From NCBI GenBank assembly GCA_023418575.1, contig JAEZZM010000049.1, forward strand, positions 62,001-126,000: DNA of 64,000 bases. Direction: 5' to 3'. The position numbers and the translations under genes were made by a program. Positions within the stretch are counted from its first letter, which is position 1. Each line of letters starts with the position of its first letter. The stretch is from Actinomycetes bacterium. GTDB taxonomy: Bacteria; Actinomycetota; Coriobacteriia; Coriobacteriales; JAEZZM01. Shown here piece after piece: positions 34,777 through 43,814 of this stretch. The notes beneath the pieces are model-generated. The model was not told where the DNA came from and ran no database searches. It saw nothing but the letters and a program-made list of their open reading frames with translations.

Positions 34777-37700
34777 ATGGCACGCATCGACGGCAAGAAA
34801 TGTTGGGACGTCGTCGAGGCTAATCCGTTTGAGGTAGCAGCCATCATGGAGGCGGCCCAGGTATCAAGCCTGGTTGCCAAAGTGATGGCTGCTCGTGGTA
34901 TACGCTCTGATGAAGCAGAGCAGTTTTTAAATCCCTCACTAGAGCGAGATTGGCACGACCCCTATCATATCCCCAATATGAAAGCAGGCGTAGATCGCAT
35001 TGAGCGCGCTCTTAGGGAGGGCGATAAAATAGCGGTCTTTGGAGACTTTGACGTTGATGGGCTTTCGGCTACAACCATACTCACGCGAGCTTTGCGCGTA
35101 TTGGGCGGCTGCGTTTCTGCCTTCATTCCACGGCGTTTTGATGAGGGCTATGGCTTATCGCATGAAGCATTAAGACGGGTGATAGAAGCCGCTCACCCCA
35201 AGCTCATCATCACGGTTGATACTGGTATCGCGGCAAAAGATGAGGTGGCTTACCTGCTTAAAAAGGGAATTGATGTAGTAGTTACTGATCATCACGAGCC
35301 CTCAGATAAGGTGCCACAAGGCATTCCTGTGATAGATCCCAAACTTGAACTTGATTGCCCCAGCATAGAGCTGGCGGGTGTTGGTGTGGCGCTCAAGCTT
35401 ATTCAGGCCTTGGGAGCACGCTTTGGAAAACAGGAGCTCTGGCGTGACTATACTGATATTGCCACGCTTGGCACGGTGTCAGATATGATGCGTCTGGATG
35501 CAGAAAATCGCTCCTTGGTTGCAGACGGTATTGAGCGTTTAAGGGACACTGATCGGCCCGGTCTTATCGCCCTGGCAGAGCTTGCTAATGTTGATTTGTC
35601 TCAGATAAGTGCAGAGGGCCTCAGTTACTCTTTGATCCCCAGACTTAATGCAGCTGGTAGAATGGCAGATCCCAAGATAGCCCTTGATCTGCTTATGTCA
35701 GAGGATATTGCGCAGGCAGATCTGCTGGCCCAAGAGCTTGAGTCTATAAATGATGAGCGCAGAGAAATTGAAACGCAGCTTACTGAGCAGGCCATTGCTT
35801 TAGCAGAGGCAACTTTTGAAGCATCTAAGCGCTGTGTGGTATTGGGTGGTGAAGGTTGGCATGAGGGTGTAAAGGGCATAGTTGCATCCAGGATAGTGCA
35901 GCATTTTAACGTACCTGCGCTTATTTTTAGCATCTCTGATGGCGTTGCTCGTGGTTCTGGCAGGACTGTGGGCTCGGTTGATCTTTTTCATGCGGTAGAG
36001 CGCTGTTCAGATCTGCTTATTCAATTTGGTGGGCATGCGGGAGCTGTGGGTGTTACGCTAGATGCTGCCAACCTAGATGCCTTTAGAGAGCGTCTAGAAG
36101 AGGTGCTTTTAGAGCTTGAGCCTCAGGATTTTGAAACCCATGGTTTGATTGACGCAGAGCTTGAGCTTGATGAGCTATCTTTGGCATCCATTCAAAATAT
36201 GGATCTGCTTAGACCCTTTGGGCAGGGAAATCCCGTTCCCTTATTTGTGGTTCGTGGTGCGGTTATGAGCAATAGAGCCCGTGTGGGAAGGGAAGGGGAG
36301 CATTTTAGGTTCCAGCTTACTGATGGACGCCACAGTTTTTCTTGCATTATGTTTAGAGCCCCCAATATTGATGTCTTGCTTGAGTACAATGGTGCTGTTG
36401 ATGTAGTTTTTGAGCCCGTAGCAGAGCAGTGGCAGGGTAGGACCCTAGTTAAGCTCATGGTTAAGGACATTATTTGTCGCACACATCTTAATCTTGAAGA
36501 GCCCAGTGCTCACGAGCTGGTTGAAGAACTCTTTGCTAAAGCTCCTGATGTGGTGCAGAAAAATGAATTTTTGGGTATTGGCGATCTTGCACAGTTTCAT
36601 ACAAAACTAGCTGGAGTGAGCTTTAATGATAGAGCTCAGCTCTTAAAAAGCTTGCAAAAAGATGAGCGCTTGGAGCTTAAGCGTGAGCCAGAAAACCCCT
36701 TTGACGAAAATGCAATTGCGGTGCTTACTACCGATTCCCAGCAGCTTGGCTATCTTAACAGGCGCCTAGCAGCCGCTCTTGCGCCTATTATGGATAAGGG
36801 GGCAGCCTATTATGCCCAGGTCTCAGAGCTTACGGGGGGTGGCGATAAAAACCATGGCCTAAACATAGTGGTGTTTAGGGAAACTTCTGCCGATAAGGAC
36901 GAGTATGCTCAAAAGGAGTCAGATCGCGCCAAAGTAAAAGAGCGTTTGTCTGCACTTAAGCAAGAAGAGCTCACTGAGTATTTGCGCCAAGCCTTTATCG
37001 GAACACATCAATTCTTGGATGCGCAACAGCAGGCCTTGGATAGCCTTGCAGCAGGCAATAATACCCTGTGCATTATGGCTACAGGCAGAGGAAAATCCCT
37101 CATTTTTCACGTTCATGCAGCTCGCTGCGCCTTGCTAGAACAAAAGCTTTCTATTTTTGTCTATCCTTTGCGTGCTTTGGTCAACGATCAGGCCTATCAT
37201 CTAGAAAAATGCTTTGATTCTTTGGGTTTGCGTGCCAAGGTTTTAACAGGAGAAAGCACAGCTACGGATCGTGAAGATACCTTTAGCAAGATGAAAAGCG
37301 CTGACTTGGATATAATACTGACCACTCCAGAGTTTTTATGCATTCATGCAGATAAATTTGCTCAGGCTGCCTCGGTGGGCTTTGTGGTTATTGATGAGGC
37401 GCATCATGCAGGAGCTGCCAAGGCAGGGCATCGCGCTGCATATAATGAAATGCCCCGTGTTTTAGAGATCTTAAAACAACCCAGAGTTTTGGCAGTTACC
37501 GCCACCGCCAATGATGAAGTGGCCTTACGTATACAAGAACTCTTGGGCATTAAAAAGATTATTATTGATGTATCTTGCAGAGAAAATCTGCTGCTTGATG
37601 ATGGGCGTCAACAAAAGGATAAGGAAAACCGCCTGGTATCTATAGTTTCACGCGGTGAAAAGACCATCATTTATGTAAATTCACGAGAGCAAAGTGTCTC

Positions 37701-38460
37701 TCTTGCAGCCTCTTTGCGCAAGCGCATTTGGGAGCTCGGTGCTCGTATTGCTTACTATAATGCAGGTCTTTCACGCTTAGATAGGCATAAAGTAGAAGAG
37801 GCTTTTAGGGACGGCAAATTAAGCTGCATAGTTTCTACCTCCGCCTTTGGTGAAGGTGTTAATTTACCCGATGTGCGTCATGTGGTCTTATACCATATGC
37901 CCTTTGGAGCTGTAGAGTTTAATCAAATGTCAGGTAGGGCAGGAAGAGATAATAATGAAGCTTGGGTACATCTCTTGTTTGGTGCCTCAGATGCTAGAAT
38001 TAATGAAAGAATTCTTTCTTCTATGGCCCCCAGCAGATCTGAGCTTATTTGTCTGTATAAGTCACTTAGTGAGCTTTCTCGCCAAGCTAAGCAGGATGGA
38101 ACTCTTGAGGGGCGTTTTTCAATAAGTAATGCAGAGCTTGCGGCCTTTTGCAGGGAAAAAGAGCGCTCATGCCATCTTGATGAAAGCTCAGTTTCCTGCG
38201 GACTTTCCATATTTAAAGAGCTTGGTTTTATCGCCAGCTTTGGTTATGGCTCAGCTCGCCAATTACGCATGAATGAGGCTCCTGCTCGGGTAGAATTAGA
38301 GGAATCAATTCGCTATAAAGAAGGCTTGCACTCACAAGAGGAGTTTAGCGCCTTTAAGGACTGGATTTTATCAGCAACAAGCGCAGAGGTTCTTTCACGC
38401 TTTAATAAGCCGATAAGCCCCAGCTCCCATAGTTTGCAAGAGGGAGGCTTCAGCATATGA
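34777..38460 (+). CDS. RecJ nuclease fused to HIRAN and RecQ-like helicase
   Basis: A 1227-residue chain. Residues 1-570 are a RecJ single-strand 5'-3' exonuclease: GDFDVDG at 89-95, DHH at 171-173, the DHHA1 motif GGHAGAVG at 418-425, and the OB domain. Residues about 600-705 look like a HIRAN domain (LKREPENPFDENAIAVL ... LGYLNRRLAAALAP). Residues 735-1227 are a RecQ-like superfamily 2 helicase with Walker A ATGRGKS at 768-774, DEAH at 873-876, and motif VI QMSGRAGRD at 1050-1058; no RQC or HRDC domain is evident. RecJ and RecQ cooperate in the RecF repair pathway, so the fusion joins helicase and nuclease physically. AGGAGG precedes the ATG. The stop overlaps the rel start by four bases. 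Confidence 0.92.
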   Translation: MARIDGKKCWDVVEANPFEVAAIMEAAQVSSLVAKVMAARGIRSDEAEQFLNPSLERDWHDPYHIPNMKAGVDRIERALREGDKIAVFGDFDVDGLSATTILTRALRVLGGCVSAFIPRRFDEGYGLSHEALRRVIEAAHPKLIITVDTGIAAKDEVAYLLKKGIDVVVTDHHEPSDKVPQGIPVIDPKLELDCPSIELAGVGVALKLIQALGARFGKQELWRDYTDIATLGTVSDMMRLDAENRSLVADGIERLRDTDRPGLIALAELANVDLSQISAEGLSYSLIPRLNAAGRMADPKIALDLLMSEDIAQADLLAQELESINDERREIETQLTEQAIALAEATFEASKRCVVLGGEGWHEGVKGIVASRIVQHFNVPALIFSISDGVARGSGRTVGSVDLFHAVERCSDLLIQFGGHAGAVGVTLDAANLDAFRERLEEVLLELEPQDFETHGLIDAELELDELSLASIQNMDLLRPFGQGNPVPLFVVRGAVMSNRARVGREGEHFRFQLTDGRHSFSCIMFRAPNIDVLLEYNGAVDVVFEPVAEQWQGRTLVKLMVKDIICRTHLNLEEPSAHELVEELFAKAPDVVQKNEFLGIGDLAQFHTKLAGVSFNDRAQLLKSLQKDERLELKREPENPFDENAIAVLTTDSQQLGYLNRRLAAALAPIMDKGAAYYAQVSELTGGGDKNHGLNIVVFRETSADKDEYAQKESDRAKVKERLSALKQEELTEYLRQAFIGTHQFLDAQQQALDSLAAGNNTLCIMATGRGKSLIFHVHAARCALLEQKLSIFVYPLRALVNDQAYHLEKCFDSLGLRAKVLTGESTATDREDTFSKMKSADLDIILTTPEFLCIHADKFAQAASVGFVVIDEAHHAGAAKAGHRAAYNEMPRVLEILKQPRVLAVTATANDEVALRIQELLGIKKIIIDVSCRENLLLDDGRQQKDKENRLVSIVSRGEKTIIYVNSREQSVSLAASLRKRIWELGARIAYYNAGLSRLDRHKVEEAFRDGKLSCIVSTSAFGEGVNLPDVRHVVLYHMPFGAVEFNQMSGRAGRDNNEAWVHLLFGASDARINERILSSMAPSRSELICLYKSLSELSRQAKQDGTLEGRFSISNAELAAFCREKERSCHLDESSVSCGLSIFKELGFIASFGYGSARQLRMNEAPARVELEESIRYKEGLHSQEEFSAFKDWILSATSAEVLSRFNKPISPSSHSLQEGGFSI

Positions 38461-40763
38461 TAGATTACGCTAGCATAAAAGCGCCTGCAGAGGCTCCGCG
38501 TGCCGATAGCTTTGAAGAGCTCTTAACAAGCGTACAAAGTTATCTGAGCGCCCAGGATGCCAGCAAAATTGAGGCTGCCTATGAGTTTGCTGTCATGAAG
38601 CATGCAAAGCAGTTTAGGCGCTCTGGAGAACCCTACATCAACCACCCCGTTGAGGTGGCGCAAATTCTTTGTGAGCTGCATATGGACGCAGATACAATAT
38701 GCTCTGCTCTTCTTCATGATACGGTTGAGGATACCGATACGTCTTTGCAGATGGTAAGCGAGCTGTTTGGCTCAGAGGTAGCGCTTTTGGTTGATGGTGT
38801 TACCAAGCTTACTAATATTGAGGCAAGCTCAGTTTCTGGTGAACAGGCACAAAACCTACGCAAAATGTTTTTGGCTATGTCCAAAGATATTCGCGTTATT
38901 ATTATCAAGCTGGCTGATCGCTTGCATAATATGAGGACGCTTAAGTCGCTACCTGAGGATAGACAAATCTTTAAGGCAACTGAAACCATGGAAATTTATG
39001 CAGCGCTGGCTAATCGCCTGGGCATGTCTTCTATGAAGTGGGAGCTTGAAGACCTATCATTTTCTTATCTTGAGCCCAAGAAATTTAATCAAATTTCTAA
39101 AATGGTTAATGAGAGCCGAGAAGCCCGCGAAGCCTATTTAGATAAAACAATAAGTACGCTGCGCTCAGAGCTTGAAAAAATGGGCGTAGAAGATTTTACC
39201 ATCTCAGGCAGACCTAAGCATTTTTATTCAATCTATCAAAAGATGACGCATAAGGATAAGGACTTCTCTGAGATCTATGACCTTATTGCCTTGCGCGTGA
39301 TTACACAATCAGTTAAGGATTGCTATACCGTAGTGGGTAGCGTACATGCGCTGTGGCATCCCATGCCCGGGCGCTTTAAAGATTACATTGCTATGCCCAA
39401 ATACAACATGTATCAAAGCTTGCATACTACGGTAATTGGTCCGGCTGGTCGTCCTCTTGAGATTCAAATAAGAACCGAAGAAATGCACCAGCAGGCAGAA
39501 TATGGTATCGCTGCTCACTGGCTTTATAAGGAGGCCGGTAATTCTAAGGGCGATAAGGACTCAGCCAATGCAAGCATGGATGAACGTTTGGGCTGGCTTA
39601 AGAAAACTCTTGCGTGGGCAGAAACAGAAGACGCTCTGCAAAATCCACAGGAATATATTGAGGCGCTTAAAATTGATCTCTTTGATGCAGAGGTTTTTGT
39701 TTTCACGCCCAAAGGTGAGGTTATGAGCCTGCGCGCCGGTTCAAACCTTATTGACTTTGCCTATGCTATCCACACTGAAGTGGGCCACCACTGCGTGGGA
39801 GCCAAGGTAAACGGTATGGTATGTCCTTTAAGTTATGAGCTTAAAATGGGCGACAGGGTAGAGATTCTTACACAAAAGAACTCCCATCCTTCAAGAGACT
39901 GGCTCAGTATGGTCAAAACACCCGGCGCCCGCTCTAAGATTAGATCATATTTTTCTAAGGTTAACAGGTCTGATGATCTGCAAAATGGTAGGGATGAGCT
40001 GGTTAAAGAGCTGCGTAAAGGTGGTTTTGGTATTTCTAATGCCCGTACTACTCGCGCGCTTAAGCAGGTGCTTCCTCAATTTAACCTGAGTAGTATAGAT
40101 GACTTATTTGCTGCTGTTGGTTCTGGAAAGCATACTGCAAAGTCAGTAGCCAATAAGGTTTCTGCTATTTTGGATACTGATAAAGACCCAGCTCTTGAGG
40201 CTGAAAAGCGCGCTTTGTTAAGCTTAGATTTGCCCATGAAAGCGCCACGTGCTCATCGTCTAAAAAAGCAGCGCAAGCTTAATTCTAGCGGCGTTGTAGT
40301 TAAGGGCGGCGAAGGCGACATGATGGTGCGTCTGGCTCATTGTTGTAATCCTGTTGTGGGCGATGAGATCGTAGGTTTTGTGACCAGGGGTCGCGGAATT
40401 TCTGTACACCGTTGCAATTGCCCCAACGCACGTGAGCTGATGAAAGACGAAGGGCGCATTATTGAGGTAAGTTGGGATGCAGAGCAAGCTCAGCTCTTCT
40501 CGGTAGAGATTGTTATTGAAGCTATAGACAGAATGCGTCTATTGCAAGATATTACAGTAAATATTGGCGACTCGGGTGCTAATATATTGTCCGCTTCAAC
40601 CTATACCGATAGAAGCGGCATTGTTGAGATGCGCTTTTTGGTTGAGTTGAGTGAGATTGCGCATCTTGATAATTTATTACGTTCTGTTAGAAATGTTGAA
40701 GGTGTTTTGGATGCTCGTCGCTTATTGCCCGGTGAGGGAGCACGCGCGCTAAGAAAGCACTAG
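38457..40763 (+). CDS. rel: Bifunctional (p)ppGpp synthetase/hydrolase
   Basis: Makes and degrades the alarmone (p)ppGpp. The 768-residue protein has the HD hydrolase domain (RRSGEPYINHPVEVA, LLHDTVEDT, ADRLHNMRTL), the synthetase domain (YDLIALRVI, PGRFKDYIAMPKYNMYQSLHT, EIQIRTEEMHQQAEYG), a TGS domain (VFVFTPKGEVMSLRAGSNLIDFAY), and C-terminal zinc-finger and ACT domains (HCCNPVVGDEIVG). Both catalytic domains look intact. Starts in ATGA overlap with the recJ fusion gene. Confidence 0.94.
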   Translation: MIDYASIKAPAEAPRADSFEELLTSVQSYLSAQDASKIEAAYEFAVMKHAKQFRRSGEPYINHPVEVAQILCELHMDADTICSALLHDTVEDTDTSLQMVSELFGSEVALLVDGVTKLTNIEASSVSGEQAQNLRKMFLAMSKDIRVIIIKLADRLHNMRTLKSLPEDRQIFKATETMEIYAALANRLGMSSMKWELEDLSFSYLEPKKFNQISKMVNESREAREAYLDKTISTLRSELEKMGVEDFTISGRPKHFYSIYQKMTHKDKDFSEIYDLIALRVITQSVKDCYTVVGSVHALWHPMPGRFKDYIAMPKYNMYQSLHTTVIGPAGRPLEIQIRTEEMHQQAEYGIAAHWLYKEAGNSKGDKDSANASMDERLGWLKKTLAWAETEDALQNPQEYIEALKIDLFDAEVFVFTPKGEVMSLRAGSNLIDFAYAIHTEVGHHCVGAKVNGMVCPLSYELKMGDRVEILTQKNSHPSRDWLSMVKTPGARSKIRSYFSKVNRSDDLQNGRDELVKELRKGGFGISNARTTRALKQVLPQFNLSSIDDLFAAVGSGKHTAKSVANKVSAILDTDKDPALEAEKRALLSLDLPMKAPRAHRLKKQRKLNSSGVVVKGGEGDMMVRLAHCCNPVVGDEIVGFVTRGRGISVHRCNCPNARELMKDEGRIIEVSWDAEQAQLFSVEIVIEAIDRMRLLQDITVNIGDSGANILSASTYTDRSGIVEMRFLVELSEIAHLDNLLRSVRNVEGVLDARRLLPGEGARALRKH

Positions 40764-40767
40764 AAAT

Positions 40768-40804
40768 AGATACAAAAGAGATACAAGTAAGAGATACAAG
40801 TAAG
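40768..40804. repeat. Short tandem repeat before the hydrolase gene
   Basis: Two exact copies of AGATACAAGTAAG (40779-40791, 40792-40804) plus a partial copy ahead of them. Confidence 0.8.
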
Positions 40805-40820
40805 AGAGGCTGAGTGTTAC

Positions 40821-41540
40821 ATGAAGACCTTTGTGCAAGAGCCCTTAGAAAACCAAGCAGAACTGGGCGAGGTAAAAATAGTTCGCATGCCTTTGGGGAT
40901 TATTCAGGCTAACTGTTATATTGTTTATCGTGAAGGGCAAAAGGCTGCTATGGTAGTTGATCCTGGTGCTGAGCCTGAGCGCATTATGCAAAAGCTTGAG
41001 GAACTAGAGCTAAATTGTGAACTCATTGTATTGACACATCGTCATCATGATCATGTTGGAGCAAGTGCAGCATTAGCAAAACTTTGCAAGGCACCTGTGG
41101 TGATTGGCTTATATGATTCAAAGGCAGCACAAGATCCAGAACAAACCTTGCTGATGAATTATGGAAAAAGCCGAGAAGAAGCCTTGAAATATTGTGCTCC
41201 ACATCCAGAAAAAGAGTTGGTAGATGGTGAAAAGCTTATAGTTGGCAGTATGCACTTTACGGTAATGGAGACGCCAGGTCACACTGCTGGTGGAATTTGC
41301 CTTAAGGGTGAGGGCATGCTTATCTCAGGTGATACGCTCTTTAAGGGCAGTATGGGTAGAACTGATTTACCAAGCGGTGATGAACGAGCTATGATGCGTT
41401 CATTGTATAGGCTTGCTCAGCTTAATCCTGCTACCAAGGTGTATCCAGGTCACGGACAGTCATCAACTATTGGCGAGGAGCTGCAAAGTAATCAATTCTT
41501 GCGTTTTGCCGCTAATAATGACGAATTTGCTATGGCTTAA
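40821..41540 (+). CDS. Metallo-beta-lactamase-fold hydrolase
   Basis: A glyoxalase II-like enzyme of 239 residues. The di-metal motif THRHHDHVG (HxHxDH) is present, followed by TPGHTAGG, SGDTLFKGSMGRTDLP and a terminal PGHG histidine. Proteins like this often follow rel in Gram-positive genomes; the substrate (a thioester such as S-lactoylglutathione, or another) cannot be deduced. SD AGAGAGG, spacing 12. Probably the last gene of the secD-secF-recJ-rel unit, closing at a terminator at 41.6 kb. Confidence 0.85.
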   Translation: MKTFVQEPLENQAELGEVKIVRMPLGIIQANCYIVYREGQKAAMVVDPGAEPERIMQKLEELELNCELIVLTHRHHDHVGASAALAKLCKAPVVIGLYDSKAAQDPEQTLLMNYGKSREEALKYCAPHPEKELVDGEKLIVGSMHFTVMETPGHTAGGICLKGEGMLISGDTLFKGSMGRTDLPSGDERAMMRSLYRLAQLNPATKVYPGHGQSSTIGEELQSNQFLRFAANNDEFAMA

Positions 41541-41593
41541 GGCTTAAAACTTGTAGCTAGGGCCATTATAAGATCTTAAATACAAGGAAATGT

Positions 41594-41625
41594 AAAAAAG
41601 CAGAGGATCTTTCCTCTGCCTTTTA
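41594..41625. terminator. Bidirectional terminator
   Basis: GCAGAGGA and TCCTCTGC pair around TCTT. Plus strand tail CTTTTAG; minus strand tail TTTTTT. It serves the hydrolase gene and the convergent LPXTG gene. Confidence 0.85.
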
Positions 41626-41654
41626 GTTTAGCTGAGTCCTTTTGCCCTAAGTTT

Positions 41655-43517
41655 TTAACTCTTTCTAAAGCTCCTTAGTTTTGCAGCTAAGCTCATACAA
41701 AAGAGGCTGAGCGCACCAAGTGATAAGAGCGCTGCAAGAGACTGGACACTGTGATCTCCAGTCTTTGGTAATACCTTGTTTCTAGGGCTTTGATCGATAA
41801 TTACTTGATCATTAATATCAGAAGGATATCTGTTGTGCACTTCCTCTTGAGGCGCAGGCTGAGGTGCAGGCCTCACTTCAGGGTCAACTGGTTCAGGCTG
41901 CGGTTGCGGATCAGGTTGTGGCTCAACAGGCTGAGGATGAGGTTGAGGGTCAACTGGTTCAGGCTGCGGATCAGGTTGTGGCTCAACAGGTTCTGGCTCT
42001 GGTTCTGGCTTGGGCTCCATATAGACCGCCTTGGGTTCTATACGTTTTTCTGGCATGGTGACAAGTAAGGAAGGATTTGTTTTATCGGACTCTGCAATAA
42101 TGCCATCCAAACCCTCCCAATGGCTAAATATTAAGCGACCATCTTCAAGGCTTTCTGGTGCTTCTAAACTAAAGCTCTGTCCAGCAGGATAAGCAGAAAG
42201 CGTTTTGCCATTGTGGGGTCTACGCTGAACTAAAGGAATTTGATCCTTGTGCAACTTAATGTTGGGAGGAGCTATTTGCTCAGGACTTTCTGAGACTTCG
42301 GCTGGTTGTTCAGGAGTGGTGCTTGATGGAGTATATAGTGAACCATCAGCTAAAACCATGCTGGGATCAATGGTATATATCTTGCCTATGCTTGCAGTGT
42401 TTTTATCGTAAGCACCAGAAATATAGCCTGCTCTGCTTGAATCAACCATATACAGGGGGTAATTACCCTGTAATACGGTGAGGGCTGGGTCGATAAAGCC
42501 CACCTCATATTCTTCCGTTGCTGAGTTAATAAAGCCCTCCATTAGTGTTGGAGTAAAAGCCACTCTTCCTTTGCCGGTGTCAATAATCTGGACGGGAGCA
42601 TCTGCACTAAAGCTCCAACTGCCATTTTTTCCACTTTCATAGTGGCGAGCCTTTAGACCAGGTTGTGGATATGATTTTTCTCCTACATGGGCAACACCGG
42701 TATCAGCACTTAGGGTGGTGGGATGCTTGCTTGCAAATATAAGCTCGCTATCATGCAGTGAATTGATAGAGTAGCCTCTGGATTGATCGGTATCAAAGAC
42801 CTTGGCTTCTATTGTGAGTTTTGCATCCTTTTTTATTTCTATGCGCTTGATAGCACCAAAAATACCATTAGATTGAACGCTTTTCTTATCGGATTCTAAA
42901 ATACGACTTTTAAGGTATATTTCTCCTGATTCAAAAACAAGGCTTGGCGGCGTATCACCCTTTCCTCCGGGAGCGGTTATAGAAATGGCGCTGGGGTCTG
43001 CACCGCGACTTCCGTCACTTTCTGCAAGCACGTCAAGACGAGCACCTTCACCTTCTCCACTAAAGGTAAATACACCGGTTCCCACAAGGTTAAAGGTATC
43101 AACAGGAGAGCCACCGCTATTTGCATATATAGAATTTTTGCCCTTAAATTTAATGTTTACGTCATGAGGAGTGTCAGTGGGTGACCAAATGAAAATGCCG
43201 CGCACAGAACCATCTACTTTGTTAGTGACATTTTCAAGCGTAAGCGTGCTTTCTTCTTTACTCCACTTCCATGAGCCGCCACCTGTAAAGGTGCCTTCAG
43301 CAGAGTCATAACTTTCTTTTGAGCCAGGACTGGTTCTAGAATCTATGCGTAATATATGTTCTTGATCATCATAGTAGGCTGGATCAGCATATGCTGGTGT
43401 GCCGATAAGACCAAGCCCACATGCTGCACAAAGGCTCAAGCAGCACAGTTTGTGTGCAAATTTTCTTGGAGCTCTATTACCTACGTTCATAGTTTGAGCG
43501 AGTGTGCCTTGTTCCAC
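41655..43517 (-). CDS. LPXTG surface protein with Pro/Glu wall spacer
   Basis: About 620 residues. Signal peptide around a hydrophobic stretch CCLSLCAACGLGLIGTPAYA; an external region of repeated short strand-like segments, rich in Gly, Ser, Asp, with NVTNKVDG, KFKGKNSIYA and similar, which looks like a beta-helix; a module near residues 430-500 (FSHWEGLDGII ... LLVTMPEKRIEP); an extended PEPEPVEPQPDPQP repeat that should span the wall; LPKTG, hydrophobic tail, KLRSFRKS. GTG 43517 is favoured because AAAGG lies seven bases before it; TTG 43523 is too close to it. Function unknown; adhesion is likely for the class. Confidence 0.8.
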   Translation of the reverse strand: MEQGTLAQTMNVGNRAPRKFAHKLCCLSLCAACGLGLIGTPAYADPAYYDDQEHILRIDSRTSPGSKESYDSAEGTFTGGGSWKWSKEESTLTLENVTNKVDGSVRGIFIWSPTDTPHDVNIKFKGKNSIYANSGGSPVDTFNLVGTGVFTFSGEGEGARLDVLAESDGSRGADPSAISITAPGGKGDTPPSLVFESGEIYLKSRILESDKKSVQSNGIFGAIKRIEIKKDAKLTIEAKVFDTDQSRGYSINSLHDSELIFASKHPTTLSADTGVAHVGEKSYPQPGLKARHYESGKNGSWSFSADAPVQIIDTGKGRVAFTPTLMEGFINSATEEYEVGFIDPALTVLQGNYPLYMVDSSRAGYISGAYDKNTASIGKIYTIDPSMVLADGSLYTPSSTTPEQPAEVSESPEQIAPPNIKLHKDQIPLVQRRPHNGKTLSAYPAGQSFSLEAPESLEDGRLIFSHWEGLDGIIAESDKTNPSLLVTMPEKRIEPKAVYMEPKPEPEPEPVEPQPDPQPEPVDPQPHPQPVEPQPDPQPQPEPVDPEVRPAPQPAPQEEVHNRYPSDINDQVIIDQSPRNKVLPKTGDHSVQSLAALLSLGALSLFCMSLAAKLRSFRKS

Positions 43518-43814
43518 GTTCAAGCCTTTCTTATAGCCGTATCAATTTGGGTAAGGTACCTTGGTGCGCTTAGACTTAAAGTACGTTAAAAGCTGCGTTA
43601 TGTCTTAAGTCACAGCATGGTCTTTCTTGCCACTCGGGTGCCCTACTAGTTTTGTATTGGTGCAATATGATAGTTATATTTTAATTGTTTAGACTGAGCA
43701 AAGCATATCTTTTATCGGCAAATTTTTGCTCTTATCACATCTTTTTTGAAAATTCTTGATAATATAGATAGTTACTGTTAGAAACACTTTGAGGGAATTA
43801 AGGAGTTGAACTAA
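43518..43814. other. Divergent gap between LPXTG gene and aspS
   Basis: No gene. One copy of the recurring word TTATCGGCA lies at 43712-43720. TTGAAA at 43746 with several AT-rich -10 options may be the aspS promoter. Confidence 0.35.

Noticed and set aside
41790..42068. Arg/Leu-rich ORFs opposite the second LPXTG gene
   Set aside because: Mirror translations of the Pro/Glu repeat; no start signal.
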